64,000 nt of DNA from assembly GCF_003721595.1 (NCBI RefSeq), contig NZ_RJJR01000002.1, positions 248,001 through 312,000 on the forward strand, in the 5' to 3' direction. The position numbers and the translations under genes were made by a program. The stretch's first letter is position 1, and each line of letters begins with the position of its first letter. This document shows positions 26,394 through 35,774 of the stretch, piece after piece. This stretch comes from Hanamia caeni (GTDB lineage: Bacteria; Bacteroidota; Bacteroidia; Chitinophagales; Chitinophagaceae). The notes beneath the pieces are model-generated. The model was not told where the DNA came from. It saw only the letters and a program-made list of their open reading frames with translations, and searched no databases.

Positions 26394-27239
26394 ATGAAAG
26401 CATTTTTAGGAATAGGATTATTAGGGGCCGGTTTTGTCAGGGCCATGATAAAAAAAGGCGACCAGGTGCAGGTATGGAACCGTACATTTTCAAAAGCAAA
26501 GGATCTTGAACAATACGGGGCCAAAGCATTTGAGGATATTGCTGAGGCAGTGAAGGGCGCGGATGTTATTCACATAGCATTAAAGGATGATGCCACGGTT
26601 GACGACGCTTTATCAAAAGCAGAACCAGGCCTTACGCCAGGCGCAATAATAATTGACCATACCACCACTTCAATTGAAGGCGCACAGGAGCGTACCAAAT
26701 ACTGGGCATCAAAAGGGTTTCAATTTCAGCATGCCCCCGTATTTATGGGGCCCAAAAACGCGCTTGAAAGCACAGGATATATGCTGGTTTCGGGTAATCA
26801 GGATTTGATAAACAAACTCAATCCGCAATTATCGGCTATCACCGGCAAGCTTTTGAACTTTGGTGAAGAAGTTGGCCGCGCTGCAGCCATGAAGCTCACA
26901 GGCAATTTATTTCTTATCGGCTTTAATGGCGCGTTGGCGGATACAATTGCCTTCTCAGATTCCGTAGGCATCAGCAAACAGGACCTTATGCAGTTGTTCA
27001 CAGAATGGAATCCGGGGGGCTCCCTGCCTTCAAGAATGCAACGAATGGCCGGGGATGATTTCAGCGATCCTTCATGGAGATTGGAAATGGCCAGGAAAGA
27101 TGCCGGCCTATTTTTGAAAGAAGCAAAAAAAAGAGGCATTACTTTGAGTGTAATCCCTGGCGTGGCTGGGCTGATGGATGAGTGGATAGAAAAAGGCCAT
27201 GGAAAAGAAGACTGGACAATCATAGGGAAAGAAAAATAG
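26394..27239 (+). CDS. 3-hydroxyisobutyrate/6-phosphogluconate dehydrogenase-like oxidoreductase
   Basis: I start at the ATG at 26394; the longer frame from a TTG at 26364 overlaps a -7-like TACCTTTA box. The 281-residue protein has the NAD(P) motif GIGLLGAGFVRAMIKKG at the N-terminus, the serine-region DHTTTSIEGAQE, and the catalytic Lys in AAAMKLTGNLFLIGFNGALAD. These belong to the beta-hydroxyacid dehydrogenase family, which oxidises small 3-hydroxy acids. The first Gly of the dinucleotide motif is followed by LLGAG rather than GxMG, a common variation. The substrate is unknown. It stands alone, with a 564-bp gap to the next gene. Confidence 0.82.
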   Translation: MKAFLGIGLLGAGFVRAMIKKGDQVQVWNRTFSKAKDLEQYGAKAFEDIAEAVKGADVIHIALKDDATVDDALSKAEPGLTPGAIIIDHTTTSIEGAQERTKYWASKGFQFQHAPVFMGPKNALESTGYMLVSGNQDLINKLNPQLSAITGKLLNFGEEVGRAAAMKLTGNLFLIGFNGALADTIAFSDSVGISKQDLMQLFTEWNPGGSLPSRMQRMAGDDFSDPSWRLEMARKDAGLFLKEAKKRGITLSVIPGVAGLMDEWIEKGHGKEDWTIIGKEK

Positions 27240-27321
27240 AAAATATTTTCTAATAAAAAATGTAATCAATAAAGAATTAAATATTTTCGTTTACAGTCTA
27301 CCATTAGTTATCTCTTGCATT

Positions 27322-27357
27322 CAGTAAACCCATAAATAAGTCTGATTTTTATTTCGG
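27322..27357 (+). repeat. AGTAAAC-type intergenic element, copy 8
   Basis: Starts CAGTAAACCCATAAATAAG and ends GATTTTTATTTCGG. AAATAA and TTATTT can pair. Confidence 0.65.
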
Positions 27358-27591
27358 TGAAATACCAGTCATTCATTTTGCTTTATGAAACGGAGAGAAT
27401 TACCAGGTTGGCGGCAATGGAGCTGACTTATAAAAATAGTTTGCCTGCAATTCGCGGTATGAATGAGCAGTAAAAATTTGGCGTGTGCCAATATCTATTG
27501 GCCCTGATGCTTTCGGGGCTTAGCAGTCACCTCTAAAGATTTTTTTTCGTGTATGCGAAACCGTTACATTGGGATTAAGGAGAACGTTTTC

Positions 27592-27626
27592 CAGTAAACA
27601 AATAAATTCCCTCAATTTTTATTTTG
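27592..27626 (+). repeat. AGTAAAC-type intergenic element, copy 9
   Basis: Starts CAGTAAACAAATAAAT, then TCCCTCAA, then TTTTTATTTTG: the closest copy to the family consensus. AAATAAA and TTTATTT can pair across the spacer. Confidence 0.75.
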
Positions 27627-27803
27627 CTGTCACCGGAATTGCTTTCCAGTTTTAATCTCGTATCTGGCATTACCCTAAGTTATAGGCCCATGCGTAAGCG
27701 TTGGTGATTCTTTATTTTAACTGCCTGAGTTTATTTATTTTGAACTACCTATTACCTTCTTTTCAAAAAGTTTTTCTTAAATTGTTCGGCTAAACAACTA
27801 CGA

Positions 27804-28733
27804 ATGAAAAGAAGAAATTTTATGCAACAGGCAGCGCTCGCAGGCGCTTCAGTTTTTACCGCCGGCCTCGCTACCGCTTCCGGAATAAAGAATGAAAAAA
27901 CCAATGCCGCCGCCGCGGACAAGCCATTTAATATGAACTACGCCATCCATGATGGCATGTTTAAAAACAATGGTGGCAATGATTTTATTGACCAGATAAA
28001 ATATGCTTATGATATGGGTTTTCGGTCTATTGAAGACAATGGCATGAGTGGAAGGCCGGTTGCACAGCAAGAAAAAATCGGGGACACGCTCGCTAAACTG
28101 GGAATGAGCATGGGTGTATTTGTACTTGATAAAGGGGGTAATGGCGCCAATACACTCGCTGCCGGAAAACAAGAATATGTCGATATTTTTTTAAAAGGCT
28201 GCCGGCAGGCAGTTGAGGTTTCGAAAAGAATTAACGGAAAGCTCACAACAGTCGTGCCCGGTGATTTTGAGAGAAGACTGCCGATTGGCATCCAAACCGG
28301 GAATGTGATTGAAGCTTTACGCCGTGGCGCTGAAATACTGGAGCCCAATAATATAGTGATGGTACTTGAAGCGCTTAGCGACACTCCTAACCTGTTTCTT
28401 CGCACTTCAGATCAGACGTACGAAATCTGCAAAGCAGTGAACAGCCCTTCCTGCAAAATCTTGTATGATATTTATCACATGCAGCGCAATGAGGGCGACC
28501 TTATCAACCATATTGACCATGCGTATGGTGAAATTGGTTATTTCCAGATTGGCGACAATCCCGGAAGAAAAGAACCCACTACCGGAGAAATTAATTATAA
28601 GAACATCTTTAAACATCTTTATAATAAAGGATACAAGGGCATTCTCGGGATGGAACATGGAAACTCACTTCCGGGAAAGGAAGGTGAAATGGCGCTGATA
28701 AAGGCTTACAGGGATTCTGATAATTTTATGTAA
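27804..28733 (+). CDS. Sugar-phosphate isomerase/epimerase, hydroxypyruvate-isomerase-like TIM barrel
   Basis: The 309-residue protein begins KRRNFMQQAALAGASVFTAG, a twin-arginine-like signal (RRNF) with a hydrophobic stretch, so export in a folded state is likely. The rest is a xylose-isomerase-like TIM barrel: FRSIEDNGMSGRP, IVMVLEALSDTPNLFL with a metal-type Glu, CKILYDIYHMQRNEGDL (typical Asp and His ligands) and FKHLYNKGYKGILGMEHGNS with a final Glu. Such exported relatives act on keto sugars in Bacteroidota and Planctomycetes. It is the first gene of a plus-strand series with ApbE, SUMF1 and an exported oxidoreductase. Confidence 0.8.
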   Translation: MKRRNFMQQAALAGASVFTAGLATASGIKNEKTNAAAADKPFNMNYAIHDGMFKNNGGNDFIDQIKYAYDMGFRSIEDNGMSGRPVAQQEKIGDTLAKLGMSMGVFVLDKGGNGANTLAAGKQEYVDIFLKGCRQAVEVSKRINGKLTTVVPGDFERRLPIGIQTGNVIEALRRGAEILEPNNIVMVLEALSDTPNLFLRTSDQTYEICKAVNSPSCKILYDIYHMQRNEGDLINHIDHAYGEIGYFQIGDNPGRKEPTTGEINYKNIFKHLYNKGYKGILGMEHGNSLPGKEGEMALIKAYRDSDNFM

Positions 28734-28753
28734 TGCCTGGGTTTTATATTTTA

Positions 28754-28786
28754 CAGTAAACAAATAAATATCCCGGATTTTATTTT
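28754..28786 (+). repeat. AGTAAAC-type intergenic element, copy 10
   Basis: Starts CAGTAAACAAATAAATATCC and ends CGGATTTTATTTT. AAATAAA and TTTATTT pair with ATCC/GGAT continuing inside, giving the best hairpin of the family. It lies between the TIM-barrel stop and the ApbE start. Confidence 0.75.
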
Positions 28787-28810
28787 AAAATTTCGGCTGT
28801 ACCTAACGGA

Positions 28811-29830
28811 ATGATCTATTCAACAAGAATATTTTTCGCATTATTTTTTATCGGCGGCTCTTTTTTTATTCAAGATGCTTTTGGGCAACAAAAATTTGTG
28901 TTTGAAAAGCCGGCAATGGGCTCGCCATTTACCATTTCCATCTATGCAAATGATTCGGCTAAGGCGGCACAGGCAGCGTCTCTTGCATTTCATTGCGCCG
29001 ATTCGCTTAATGAAATATTTAGCGATTATATTGACAGCAGCGAACTAAACCGCCTGAATGCAAACAGCGGCCAAAACCGCTTTGTACCTGTATCCGAAGC
29101 TTTATTTGATATTTTAAAATATTCCATCGAAGCGGCAAGGCTGAGCAATGGAGCTTATGATATCAGCATGGGGCCGGTAGTGAAATTGTGGCGTAAGGCT
29201 CGAAAAGAAAAACGTTTGCCTAACCCCGATTCTCTTAAAGTTGCGATGCAAAAAGTGGGACACCTGTTTATTCATTTGAATGATAAAGAAAGGGCTGTCT
29301 GGTTAGAAAAAAAAGGAATGTTATTAGACCTTGGTGGATTAGGAAAAGGCTACGTGGCCCAGGCCGCGTTGAGTGTAATTCAATCGAAAGGATTTAGATC
29401 GGCGATGGTAAATGCAGGCGGAAAAATTGCAATTGGTGAAGCGCCGCCGGGGCGGCAGGGCTGGCGGATAGGTATCACTATTCCCGAAGAAAAAGAAGCT
29501 TTGTTGCCTCGTTTATTATTGTTGAAAAACACATCTGTGGCTACTTCGGGTGATATTTACCAGCACCTCGATATCAATGGGAAAAGATATTCCCACATCA
29601 TCAATCCCAAAACAGGCATCGGAATGACGCGTCAACGCAATGTGACCGTAATAGCAAAAGACGCGACAATTTCTGACTGGCTTGCTACTGCCTGCAGCGT
29701 GTTGTCTGAAAAAAAATCTTTCAGTCTAATAAAAAAAATTCCAGGCGCTGCCCTGTTGATTTCAGAAGTACAAAATGGAAAATTGATCCGGAAAAGCACT
29801 CCCAATTTTGAATCTTATTTTGAAAATTAA
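28811..29830 (+). CDS. ApbE family FAD:protein FMN transferase
   Basis: The 339-residue protein has a signal peptide (ending near DAFGQ) and the ApbE layout. EKPAMGSPFTISIYANDS is near the start. A flavin region follows with LNANSGQNRFVPVS and AYDISMGPVVKLWRK. After LLDLGGLGKGYVAQAAL come AMVNAGGKIAIGEAPPGR and YSHIINPKTGIG. ApbE transfers FMN to Thr in exported proteins such as NqrC or RnfG. No obvious acceptor protein is in the window. In Bacteroidota, ApbE genes often sit in sugar or oxidoreductase clusters, as here. Confidence 0.9.
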   Translation: MIYSTRIFFALFFIGGSFFIQDAFGQQKFVFEKPAMGSPFTISIYANDSAKAAQAASLAFHCADSLNEIFSDYIDSSELNRLNANSGQNRFVPVSEALFDILKYSIEAARLSNGAYDISMGPVVKLWRKARKEKRLPNPDSLKVAMQKVGHLFIHLNDKERAVWLEKKGMLLDLGGLGKGYVAQAALSVIQSKGFRSAMVNAGGKIAIGEAPPGRQGWRIGITIPEEKEALLPRLLLLKNTSVATSGDIYQHLDINGKRYSHIINPKTGIGMTRQRNVTVIAKDATISDWLATACSVLSEKKSFSLIKKIPGAALLISEVQNGKLIRKSTPNFESYFEN

Positions 29831-29887
29831 AATCAATTGTCTCTGTGTTTAATTTATTATCTTCATCAGCAAAACATCTGGCTTAAA

Positions 29888-30859
29888 ATGATTGGAAAAT
29901 TTACTGCGTTTTTAATTTTTGTTTTTACGATTTTTTGTTTGGAGGGCTTCGCTCAAAACGATACAAGCAAAGATTTTACCTCTTACACACAAAATATTCC
30001 GGGCACTGATGTTTCGTTTAAAATGATTGCCATTCCCGCCGGCACTTTCCGGATGGGAAGTCCTGAAAATGAAAAAGGACATCGCGCAGACGAAGGGTCT
30101 GCTACAGAAGTGAAATTAAATGCTTTCTGGATGGAGGAACATGAAGTAACCTATGATGAATTTGTTTTGTTTCTGGATGAAGGCCGTGATACAGGACCAT
30201 TGCCCGATGGCGTAACCCGCCCTAGCCCGCCCTATGTTGATTTCACATTAGGTATGGGAAAATCCGGCGGATTTCCGGCAAACAGCATGAGCCAATATGG
30301 AGCTTTAATGTATTGCAAGTGGCTGTATAATAAAACCGGGATATTTTATCGCCTGCCTACCGAAGCCGAGTGGGAATACGGTTGCCGCGCCGGTTCTGAA
30401 AAGGCTTACTCATTTGGCGATAATGAAAATGAGCTAAAAAACTATGCATGGTATGCGGCCAACAGCGACAATAAATATCATCAAATCAAAAAGCTGAAAC
30501 CCAATAGCTGGGGATTGTATGATATGTATGGAAACATTGCTGAATGGACATTAGATCAGTATGATGAAAATTATTTTGAAAAAATAAAAAATAGTACTGA
30601 AAATCCATTGATGAAACCTGAAACCAAATATCCCATCACCCTGAAAGGCGGCCATTTTCGCGATGAAGCTTCTAACCTGCGAAGCGCGGCGAGACTTGCT
30701 TCCAGCAGAAAATGGAATGCGCGCGATCCTCAAATTCCGAAAAGCAAATGGTGGATAGCAGATGCTCCTTTTGTTGGATTTAGGATTGTGAGGCCCTTGC
30801 AACAACCGTCACCGAATGAAATAAATGAATTTTTTACACAAGTGCTCGGGCTCAACTAA
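29888..30859 (+). CDS. SUMF1/formylglycine-generating-enzyme-like protein
   Basis: I start at the ATG at 29888, which opens a signal peptide ending near LEGFAQ; the frame also runs upstream to a TTG at 29837. The 323-residue protein has the FGE-sulfatase landmarks MIAIPAGTFRMGSPENEKGH, MEEHEVTYDEFVLFL, YRLPTEAEWEYGCRAGS and NSWGLYDMYGNIAEWTLDQY, ending GFRIVRPL. The domain also occurs in non-enzymatic gliding-motility and redox proteins. The two-Cys active site of true FGEs is not evident, so a binding or structural role, or another SUMF1-type reaction, is as likely as sulfatase maturation. Confidence 0.8.
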   Translation: MIGKFTAFLIFVFTIFCLEGFAQNDTSKDFTSYTQNIPGTDVSFKMIAIPAGTFRMGSPENEKGHRADEGSATEVKLNAFWMEEHEVTYDEFVLFLDEGRDTGPLPDGVTRPSPPYVDFTLGMGKSGGFPANSMSQYGALMYCKWLYNKTGIFYRLPTEAEWEYGCRAGSEKAYSFGDNENELKNYAWYAANSDNKYHQIKKLKPNSWGLYDMYGNIAEWTLDQYDENYFEKIKNSTENPLMKPETKYPITLKGGHFRDEASNLRSAARLASSRKWNARDPQIPKSKWWIADAPFVGFRIVRPLQQPSPNEINEFFTQVLGLN

Positions 30860-30909
30860 ACGCAGCAAATCAATTTTAAAAATAATTATTCAAAACAAAA
30901 TACAATAGC

Positions 30910-32250
30910 ATGAAACTCGACAATCCTAAAACGAATCTGCAAAGCCGCCGCAACTTCGTCAAAAATTCTTCACTGCTGGCGGGCGGTTTACTGGCCGCTC
31001 CTATGCTCACAAAAGCAAACTTTTTTTCCGGGGCGAACGATGTAATTAAGATTGCATTAATTGGCTGTGGTGGCCGCGGGACGGGCGCTACGGTGCAGGC
31101 GCTGAGTACCAAACAAAATGTGCAGCTCGTGGCAATGGCTGATGCATTCAGGGATCGGCTGGACACAAGCTATCAGCATATTCTTGAAGAAATGGCCGAA
31201 ACAAAAGCACGTGTCAATGTGAAAGAAGAACATAAATTTATTGGCTTTGATGCTTATAAAGATGCCATTGCCTTAGCTGATGTAGTTATTCTCGCAACGC
31301 CTCCCGGCTTTCGCCCTATTCATTTTGAAGAAGCGGTAAAACAAGGCAAGCAGATTTTTATGGAAAAACCTGTAGCCACTGATCCGGCAGGCATTCAGCG
31401 GGTGTTGGCAGCCGCTCAAATTGCAAAACAGAAAAAACTGAATGTAGTGGTAGGATTGCAAAGAAGGTATCAGACTTCTTATCGCGAATTAATGAAGCGG
31501 GTACACGATGGAGCAATCGGGGAAATCGTAGCAGCGCAGGCATGGTGGGATAATGATGGCGTTTGGGTGCATCCAAGGCAACCGGGATGGACCGAAATGG
31601 AATACCAAATGCGCAACTGGTATTATTTCAACTGGCTTTGCGGCGACCACATTACCGAGCAGCACATTCACAATATTGATGTAATAAACTGGGCGTTGGA
31701 AGCCTATCCCGTACAGGCACAGGGGATGGGCGGCCGCGAAGTGCGCAAAGGAAAAGATTACGGAGAAATATTCGACCATCACTATGTAGAGTTTCATTAT
31801 GGAAACGGCGCCATCCTGAACAGCCAGTGCCGCCACATAAAAGGCACAATGAGCAAGGTAGACGAATTACTGATTGGTACGAAAGGAAAAGTTTATTGCG
31901 ATGAAGCCCGCATCACAGATAATAAAGGGAAAACCATTTATCAATTTGATAAAAAACTGGAAAACCAGCCTTACCAGGCAGAGCATGATGAATTGTTTGC
32001 TGCTGTTGCCAAAGGGGAATTTAAATTCTGGGATGCAGAGCGCGCCGCTAAAAGCACTATGACATCTTTGCTTGGCCGCATGTCTACCTATTCAGGCCAG
32101 GTGATTGATTGGGACAAAGCCATCAATTCTGGCATTAATATCATGCCTGAAAAATATGCCTTTGACGCAACGCCGCCTATTCTGCCGGATGCCAATGGAC
32201 TTTATCCTGTAGCTGTGCCGGGTGTTACAAAATATTTCTCAGAAGCTTAA
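30910..32250 (+). CDS. Exported Gfo/Idh/MocA family oxidoreductase
   Basis: The 446-residue protein begins with a twin-arginine-like signal (LQSRRNFVKNSSLLAGGLL). The NAD-binding domain has IALIGCGGRGTGATVQAL and FMEKPVATDPAGIQRV, which holds the EKP catalytic Lys. WWDNDGVWVHPRQPGWTEME and YYFNWLCGDHITEQHIHNID follow. The latter two belong to a group of long, exported oxidoreductases frequent in Planctomycetes and Bacteroidota. These proteins probably act on sugars or polyols in the periplasm. It ends the 27.8-32.3 kb series, and a strong terminator follows about 100 bases later. Confidence 0.88.
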   Translation: MKLDNPKTNLQSRRNFVKNSSLLAGGLLAAPMLTKANFFSGANDVIKIALIGCGGRGTGATVQALSTKQNVQLVAMADAFRDRLDTSYQHILEEMAETKARVNVKEEHKFIGFDAYKDAIALADVVILATPPGFRPIHFEEAVKQGKQIFMEKPVATDPAGIQRVLAAAQIAKQKKLNVVVGLQRRYQTSYRELMKRVHDGAIGEIVAAQAWWDNDGVWVHPRQPGWTEMEYQMRNWYYFNWLCGDHITEQHIHNIDVINWALEAYPVQAQGMGGREVRKGKDYGEIFDHHYVEFHYGNGAILNSQCRHIKGTMSKVDELLIGTKGKVYCDEARITDNKGKTIYQFDKKLENQPYQAEHDELFAAVAKGEFKFWDAERAAKSTMTSLLGRMSTYSGQVIDWDKAINSGINIMPEKYAFDATPPILPDANGLYPVAVPGVTKYFSEA

Positions 32251-32254
32251 AAAA

Positions 32255-32289
32255 CAGTAAACGGAGAAATAGTTGCTTTTTTTATTTTG
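32255..32289 (+). repeat. AGTAAAC-type intergenic element, copy 11
   Basis: Starts CAGTAAACGGAGAAATAG and ends TTTTTTTATTTTG. It begins four bases after the oxidoreductase stop codon, ahead of the terminator at 32349. Confidence 0.6.
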
Positions 32290-32348
32290 CTAACAGGAAT
32301 GCATACACGAAAATTATTGCAATTAAAAAAAATTTCTCCTTAATAGGG

Positions 32349-32390
32349 CTGCTTCAAAAAATGGTTTGTTTTTGAAGCAGCTTTTTTTTT
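32349..32390 (+). terminator. Rho-independent terminator after the exported-oxidoreductase cluster
   Basis: GCTGCTTCAAAAA (32349-32361) pairs with TTTTTGAAGCAGC (32369-32381) around an eight-base loop, followed by a run of T. It ends the plus-strand series. Confidence 0.92.
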
Positions 32391-32459
32391 GAATAATTAT
32401 CTCAATTTTTCCTTCCCTTTCACTTAGTTGCGGACATTTAACCACACGGTAAGATGGTT

Positions 32460-32467
32460 TATTTTTG
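32460..32467 (+). promoter_or_regulatory. -7 promoter box for the MBL-fold gene
   Basis: TATTTTTG matches TAnnTTTG and lies 42 bases before the ATG at 32510. No matching TTTG -33 is visible. Confidence 0.4.
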
Positions 32468-32509
32468 CAAAGGATTTTTTTCCTAAAATAAATTGCAACC
32501 AATTTTCTC

Positions 32510-33607
32510 ATGATCCTGTTTCTGATTATTTCAGCGCTATTAATAATCGCCATTGCTACTTTTTTAAATTCCCCCAAATTTGGAAAGTCGCCTTCAGGAG
32601 AACGATTGAAAAGAATTCAACAATCTCCCAATTATAAAAACGGTCATTTTGAAAATGTGCATAGTACGCCTATGATGACCGCTAAGGGCGGGATGTTTAC
32701 TGTACTAAAACAATTTTTATTTGATAAAAAACCAGGATTAATACCATCTGGCGTTATTCCTTCTGTAAAAACAGACCTGTTGCATTTAGATCCCCGGGAA
32801 GATGTTTTAGTATGGTTTGGCCATTCCTCTTACTTTTTGCAAACCGATAAAATGAAAATATTGGTTGACCCCGTTTTTAGTGGTTCTGCATCTCCTTTTT
32901 CTTTCAATATTAAAGCATTTAAAGGTGCAGATATTTATACTGCGGATGATATCCCTGAAATTGATATCCTGTTTCTTTCTCACGATCATTGGGATCACCT
33001 GGATTATAAAACAATAGTGAAGTTGAAACCAAAAATTAAAAGGATCGTGTGCGCGCTTGGTGTAGGAGAACTCCTGGAATTTTGGGGGTTTGATAAAAAT
33101 AAAATTTATGAGGCAGACTGGAATGAGCAAATAGATTTTGGTAACGGCTTTGTGATAAACTCGGTAACGGCAAGACATTTTTCAGGAAGAAAATTTGCCA
33201 GGAACAGATCCTCCTGGACATCCTTTATATTAAAAACGCCAACCTACAAGATATTTATAGGCGGCGATAGCGGCTATGATACACATTTCCGGCAAATCGG
33301 AAAAACATTTGGCCCATTTGACCTTGCAATTTTGGAAAATGGCCAGTACAATCCAAACTGGAAATTTATTCACATGCAGCCGGAAGAAACGTTGCAGGCA
33401 GCAATAGATTTGCAGGCAAAAAGATTATTACCGGTTCACAATTCAAAGTTTGCCCTATCGGTTCATCCGTGGGATGAGCCGTTGATAAGGATTACAGAGC
33501 TCAATAAAAAAATGAACATAAATGTTGCCACTCCAAGAATTGGTGAAGCGCTTAATCTTAAAGACGACAGCCAGGTATTTCTTAAATGGTGGCAAACAAT
33601 AAAATAA
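32510..33607 (+). CDS. MBL-fold metal-dependent hydrolase, NAPE-PLD/UlaG-like
   Basis: The 365-residue protein has a hydrophobic N-terminus (LFLIISALLIIAIATFL), likely a membrane anchor. Then come the lactamase-B landmarks LVWFGHSSYFLQTDKMKILV, the HxHxDH metal motif in LSHDHWDHLDY, VTARHFSGR and IGGDSGYDTHFRQIG, and QPEETLQAAIDLQAKRLLPV near the end. This layout is that of NAPE-PLD-like and UlaG-like hydrolases. The substrate (phospholipid or lactone) is not clear. It converges on the sorbosone-dehydrogenase-like gene with an 85-base gap. Confidence 0.85.
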   Translation: MILFLIISALLIIAIATFLNSPKFGKSPSGERLKRIQQSPNYKNGHFENVHSTPMMTAKGGMFTVLKQFLFDKKPGLIPSGVIPSVKTDLLHLDPREDVLVWFGHSSYFLQTDKMKILVDPVFSGSASPFSFNIKAFKGADIYTADDIPEIDILFLSHDHWDHLDYKTIVKLKPKIKRIVCALGVGELLEFWGFDKNKIYEADWNEQIDFGNGFVINSVTARHFSGRKFARNRSSWTSFILKTPTYKIFIGGDSGYDTHFRQIGKTFGPFDLAILENGQYNPNWKFIHMQPEETLQAAIDLQAKRLLPVHNSKFALSVHPWDEPLIRITELNKKMNINVATPRIGEALNLKDDSQVFLKWWQTIK

Positions 33608-33692
33608 GTTAAAGTACTAACACAATTAGAGACAGCTAATAGAATAATAAAATCTCATGTGAAAAATTGAGCTGTAATAATCGTGCCGGGCA

Positions 33693-34979
33693 TCAATTTT
33701 TTGCATTGGCATAAGAAATCCTGAAGATGGTTCCCTTTAAATCGTCTGAAACATACAATGCTCCGTCAGGGCCTTGCGCCAAACCAGTGGGCCTGTGTTC
33801 AATAGGGCCTGAAGGATTTTTCAAATCCACACCAGCGAAATTATCTGCAAAAACTTCCCAATTGCCGGAAGGCTTGCCATCCTTAAATGGAACAAAGGCT
33901 ACAAGATAGCCTTGCTTAAGGCTCGGCGATTGGCCATGAAAAGCAATGAACGCGCCGTTCTTATATTTTGAAGGAAACATATCGCCTGTATAAAATAATA
34001 AATCGTCAGGGGCGAAATGGGCTGGAAAGGCCACTACAGGGTCAAGATATTTTACCGAAGCTGCTTTTTTGCCATCGCCTCCATATTCTGGCGCCAGCAC
34101 TGATTTTTTCTGAAAAGGATCGTAATAGATAAATGGCCAGCCAGCATCATCACCGGCATGCAATTCATACAAATTTTCTGAAGGTAATTCCTGGCTTTGC
34201 TTTGCCGTAAAATATTGAGGAAACTTGTCATCAAATTGACCACGCCCATGTTGAGTAGCAAATAAAGAATTTGTGACAGTATTCCAGGCAAGGCCTACTG
34301 CATTTTTTATCCCTTTCGCATAATGAACTCCATCGCCATAAGTTTGGTGAAGCTTATCCGCTTTAAATTGCCATATTCCGCCCACAGAATCCAAAAGAGG
34401 GCAGCCAGGAATTCCTTTGCCGGAATTTTCTTCCCTGCATGCATCGCTGTAAGAGCCCACAGATACATATAAATTATTTTGGTCGTCAATGGCAATAGAT
34501 TTTGAGTTATCTCTCTTCCTATCTACCAGCCCATAAACAATTTCCTCGCCCTGTTCGGGAGATAACAGGTTTCCTTTTTCATCCAGCTTATATCTAAATA
34601 CTCCGCTATTTGAAGATGAATACAAATAACCATTTTTGATGGTAATCCCGGTGCCGGGATAGCTGGCAAAACGCTTTATTTTATCAAGATTGCCGTCCCC
34701 GTTGGTATCATGCAGCATCACAATTCCGCTTCCTTCCTGCAAAGCGCTGAAATTCGCATACACATCACCGTTAGTAGCAATCACCAAATGCCTTAAAGGT
34801 CCTAATGAATCGGCAACAATGGTTGCTGAAAAGCCATCGGGCAGTTTCAAATCTGCATGGCGCCCGGAAACGGCGGCCTTTGTTTCAGTTTCTTTTTTAT
34901 CATTGTTATTGGCATTGCACGCCATTAAGCAGGCAACGAGGATTAAGGCAAGAGCGCCTATACGCTTTTTAGTGTTCAT
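33693..34979 (-). CDS. L-sorbosone-dehydrogenase-like/PQQ-type sugar dehydrogenase lipoprotein
   Basis: The 428-residue protein begins with a lipoprotein signal (LVACLMAC|NANN). It then has the beta-propeller of soluble sugar dehydrogenases: LRHLVIATNGDVYANFSAL, YPGTGITIKNGYLYSSSNS, NNLYVSVGSYSDACREENS, ATQHGRGQFDDKFP and EHRPTGLAQGPDGALYVSDD. Such enzymes oxidise aldoses or sorbosone in the periplasm, usually with PQQ; whether this one binds PQQ cannot be told. Its position near the HEAT/cytochrome protein suggests electrons could pass to a c-type cytochrome. This link is inferred from gene order only. Confidence 0.82.
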   Translation of the reverse strand: MNTKKRIGALALILVACLMACNANNNDKKETETKAAVSGRHADLKLPDGFSATIVADSLGPLRHLVIATNGDVYANFSALQEGSGIVMLHDTNGDGNLDKIKRFASYPGTGITIKNGYLYSSSNSGVFRYKLDEKGNLLSPEQGEEIVYGLVDRKRDNSKSIAIDDQNNLYVSVGSYSDACREENSGKGIPGCPLLDSVGGIWQFKADKLHQTYGDGVHYAKGIKNAVGLAWNTVTNSLFATQHGRGQFDDKFPQYFTAKQSQELPSENLYELHAGDDAGWPFIYYDPFQKKSVLAPEYGGDGKKAASVKYLDPVVAFPAHFAPDDLLFYTGDMFPSKYKNGAFIAFHGQSPSLKQGYLVAFVPFKDGKPSGNWEVFADNFAGVDLKNPSGPIEHRPTGLAQGPDGALYVSDDLKGTIFRISYANAKN

Positions 34980-35028
34980 TAATTTAGATGTGATGGTTAA
35001 AGTCGGTAAAAATAAAGGAAAAATTTTT

Positions 35029-35736
35029 TTAATGGCTTCCTTCTTTCGACAGAAAAGTAAATAATTTTTTTATGTCGCCGGGCTTCCTAAAATCAACATT
35101 ATTAGCTGCCAAATAAGAATCAATGAAATCCTTTTTGGAGCGAAAAACTTTGTAAAGATTCTTTTTGTTAGCGGGCAGTACTGCATGATATTGGTCGCCA
35201 AAAAAATAATTAGTTCTTAATACCAGCGTAATGTTTTCCCTTACTTTTAAATCGAATTGCCGTGTGCCATAGCTTTCTTTGAAGCTGCTGTAGGATTCAA
35301 TCGCTGAAGTAGACGATGGCTGGTCATAGCCACCTATTTTTTCCCGTTTGAACACTACATATATTTCCTTTTTCAGCAACCTTCCAACCGCGCTTTGCGC
35401 CACCAGTTCCAGGTAGCCATCGTTATAAAAAAATGTGCTGGTGTCAATTACTACCCTCTCAATATCTAACATTTGTTTTTTGGAAATGGCAAGAGTATCA
35501 TTATTGGGCGAGATAAATTCAATTTCCCCGTTCAGGTAATTGTAGTTGAGACGGGCATCCGAAACGGTGTTGTTTCTAAAAAAAATTTTACCCGCTATAA
35601 AATTTGGATAGTGATAGATTCTTTCAGGAGTTGCCACTTCGGAAACATACTGATCGGCAGCTATGAAAATAGTTGAATCCTGCGCGCGGGCCCATTGCGT
35701 CAGAAGCATGCAAACACAAAGTGTTATTATTTTCAT
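35029..35736 (-). CDS. Hypothetical exported protein
   Basis: The 235-residue protein has a signal peptide (MKIITLCVCMLLTQWARAQ). The mature part is rich in Tyr and basic residues with alternating beta-type segments (NGEIEFISPNNDTLAISKKQ, EIYVVFKREKIGGYD, ENITLVLRTNYFF). No family is recognised. Its length and the lack of hydrophobic helices suggest a soluble periplasmic protein or a small outer-membrane-associated one. It sits 49 bases downstream on the minus strand relative to the sorbosone-dehydrogenase-like gene, so the two may be co-transcribed. Confidence 0.65.
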   Translation of the reverse strand: MKIITLCVCMLLTQWARAQDSTIFIAADQYVSEVATPERIYHYPNFIAGKIFFRNNTVSDARLNYNYLNGEIEFISPNNDTLAISKKQMLDIERVVIDTSTFFYNDGYLELVAQSAVGRLLKKEIYVVFKREKIGGYDQPSSTSAIESYSSFKESYGTRQFDLKVRENITLVLRTNYFFGDQYHAVLPANKKNLYKVFRSKKDFIDSYLAANNVDFRKPGDIKKLFTFLSKEGSH

Positions 35737-35774
35737 GGGGATTCAAGTTAGTGAAAATTTCTGTGCCCGATTGG

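Larger units (their letters stand above)
27240..27803. other. 564-bp gap with two AGTAAAC-type elements
   Basis: No convincing gene. It holds two copies of the element (27322-27357 and 27592-27626) in the same orientation, about 270 bases apart. A small hairpin (CCAATatctATTGG) occurs near 27509-27522. The rest may include the promoter of the TIM-barrel gene and perhaps decayed coding sequence, but no frame can be recovered with confidence. Confidence 0.5.

Noticed and set aside
27360..27540. A possible small or decayed gene in the 564-bp gap
   Set aside because: A short frame starting MKRRELPGWRQW is stopped after 13 codons, and no longer frame gives a recognisable protein.
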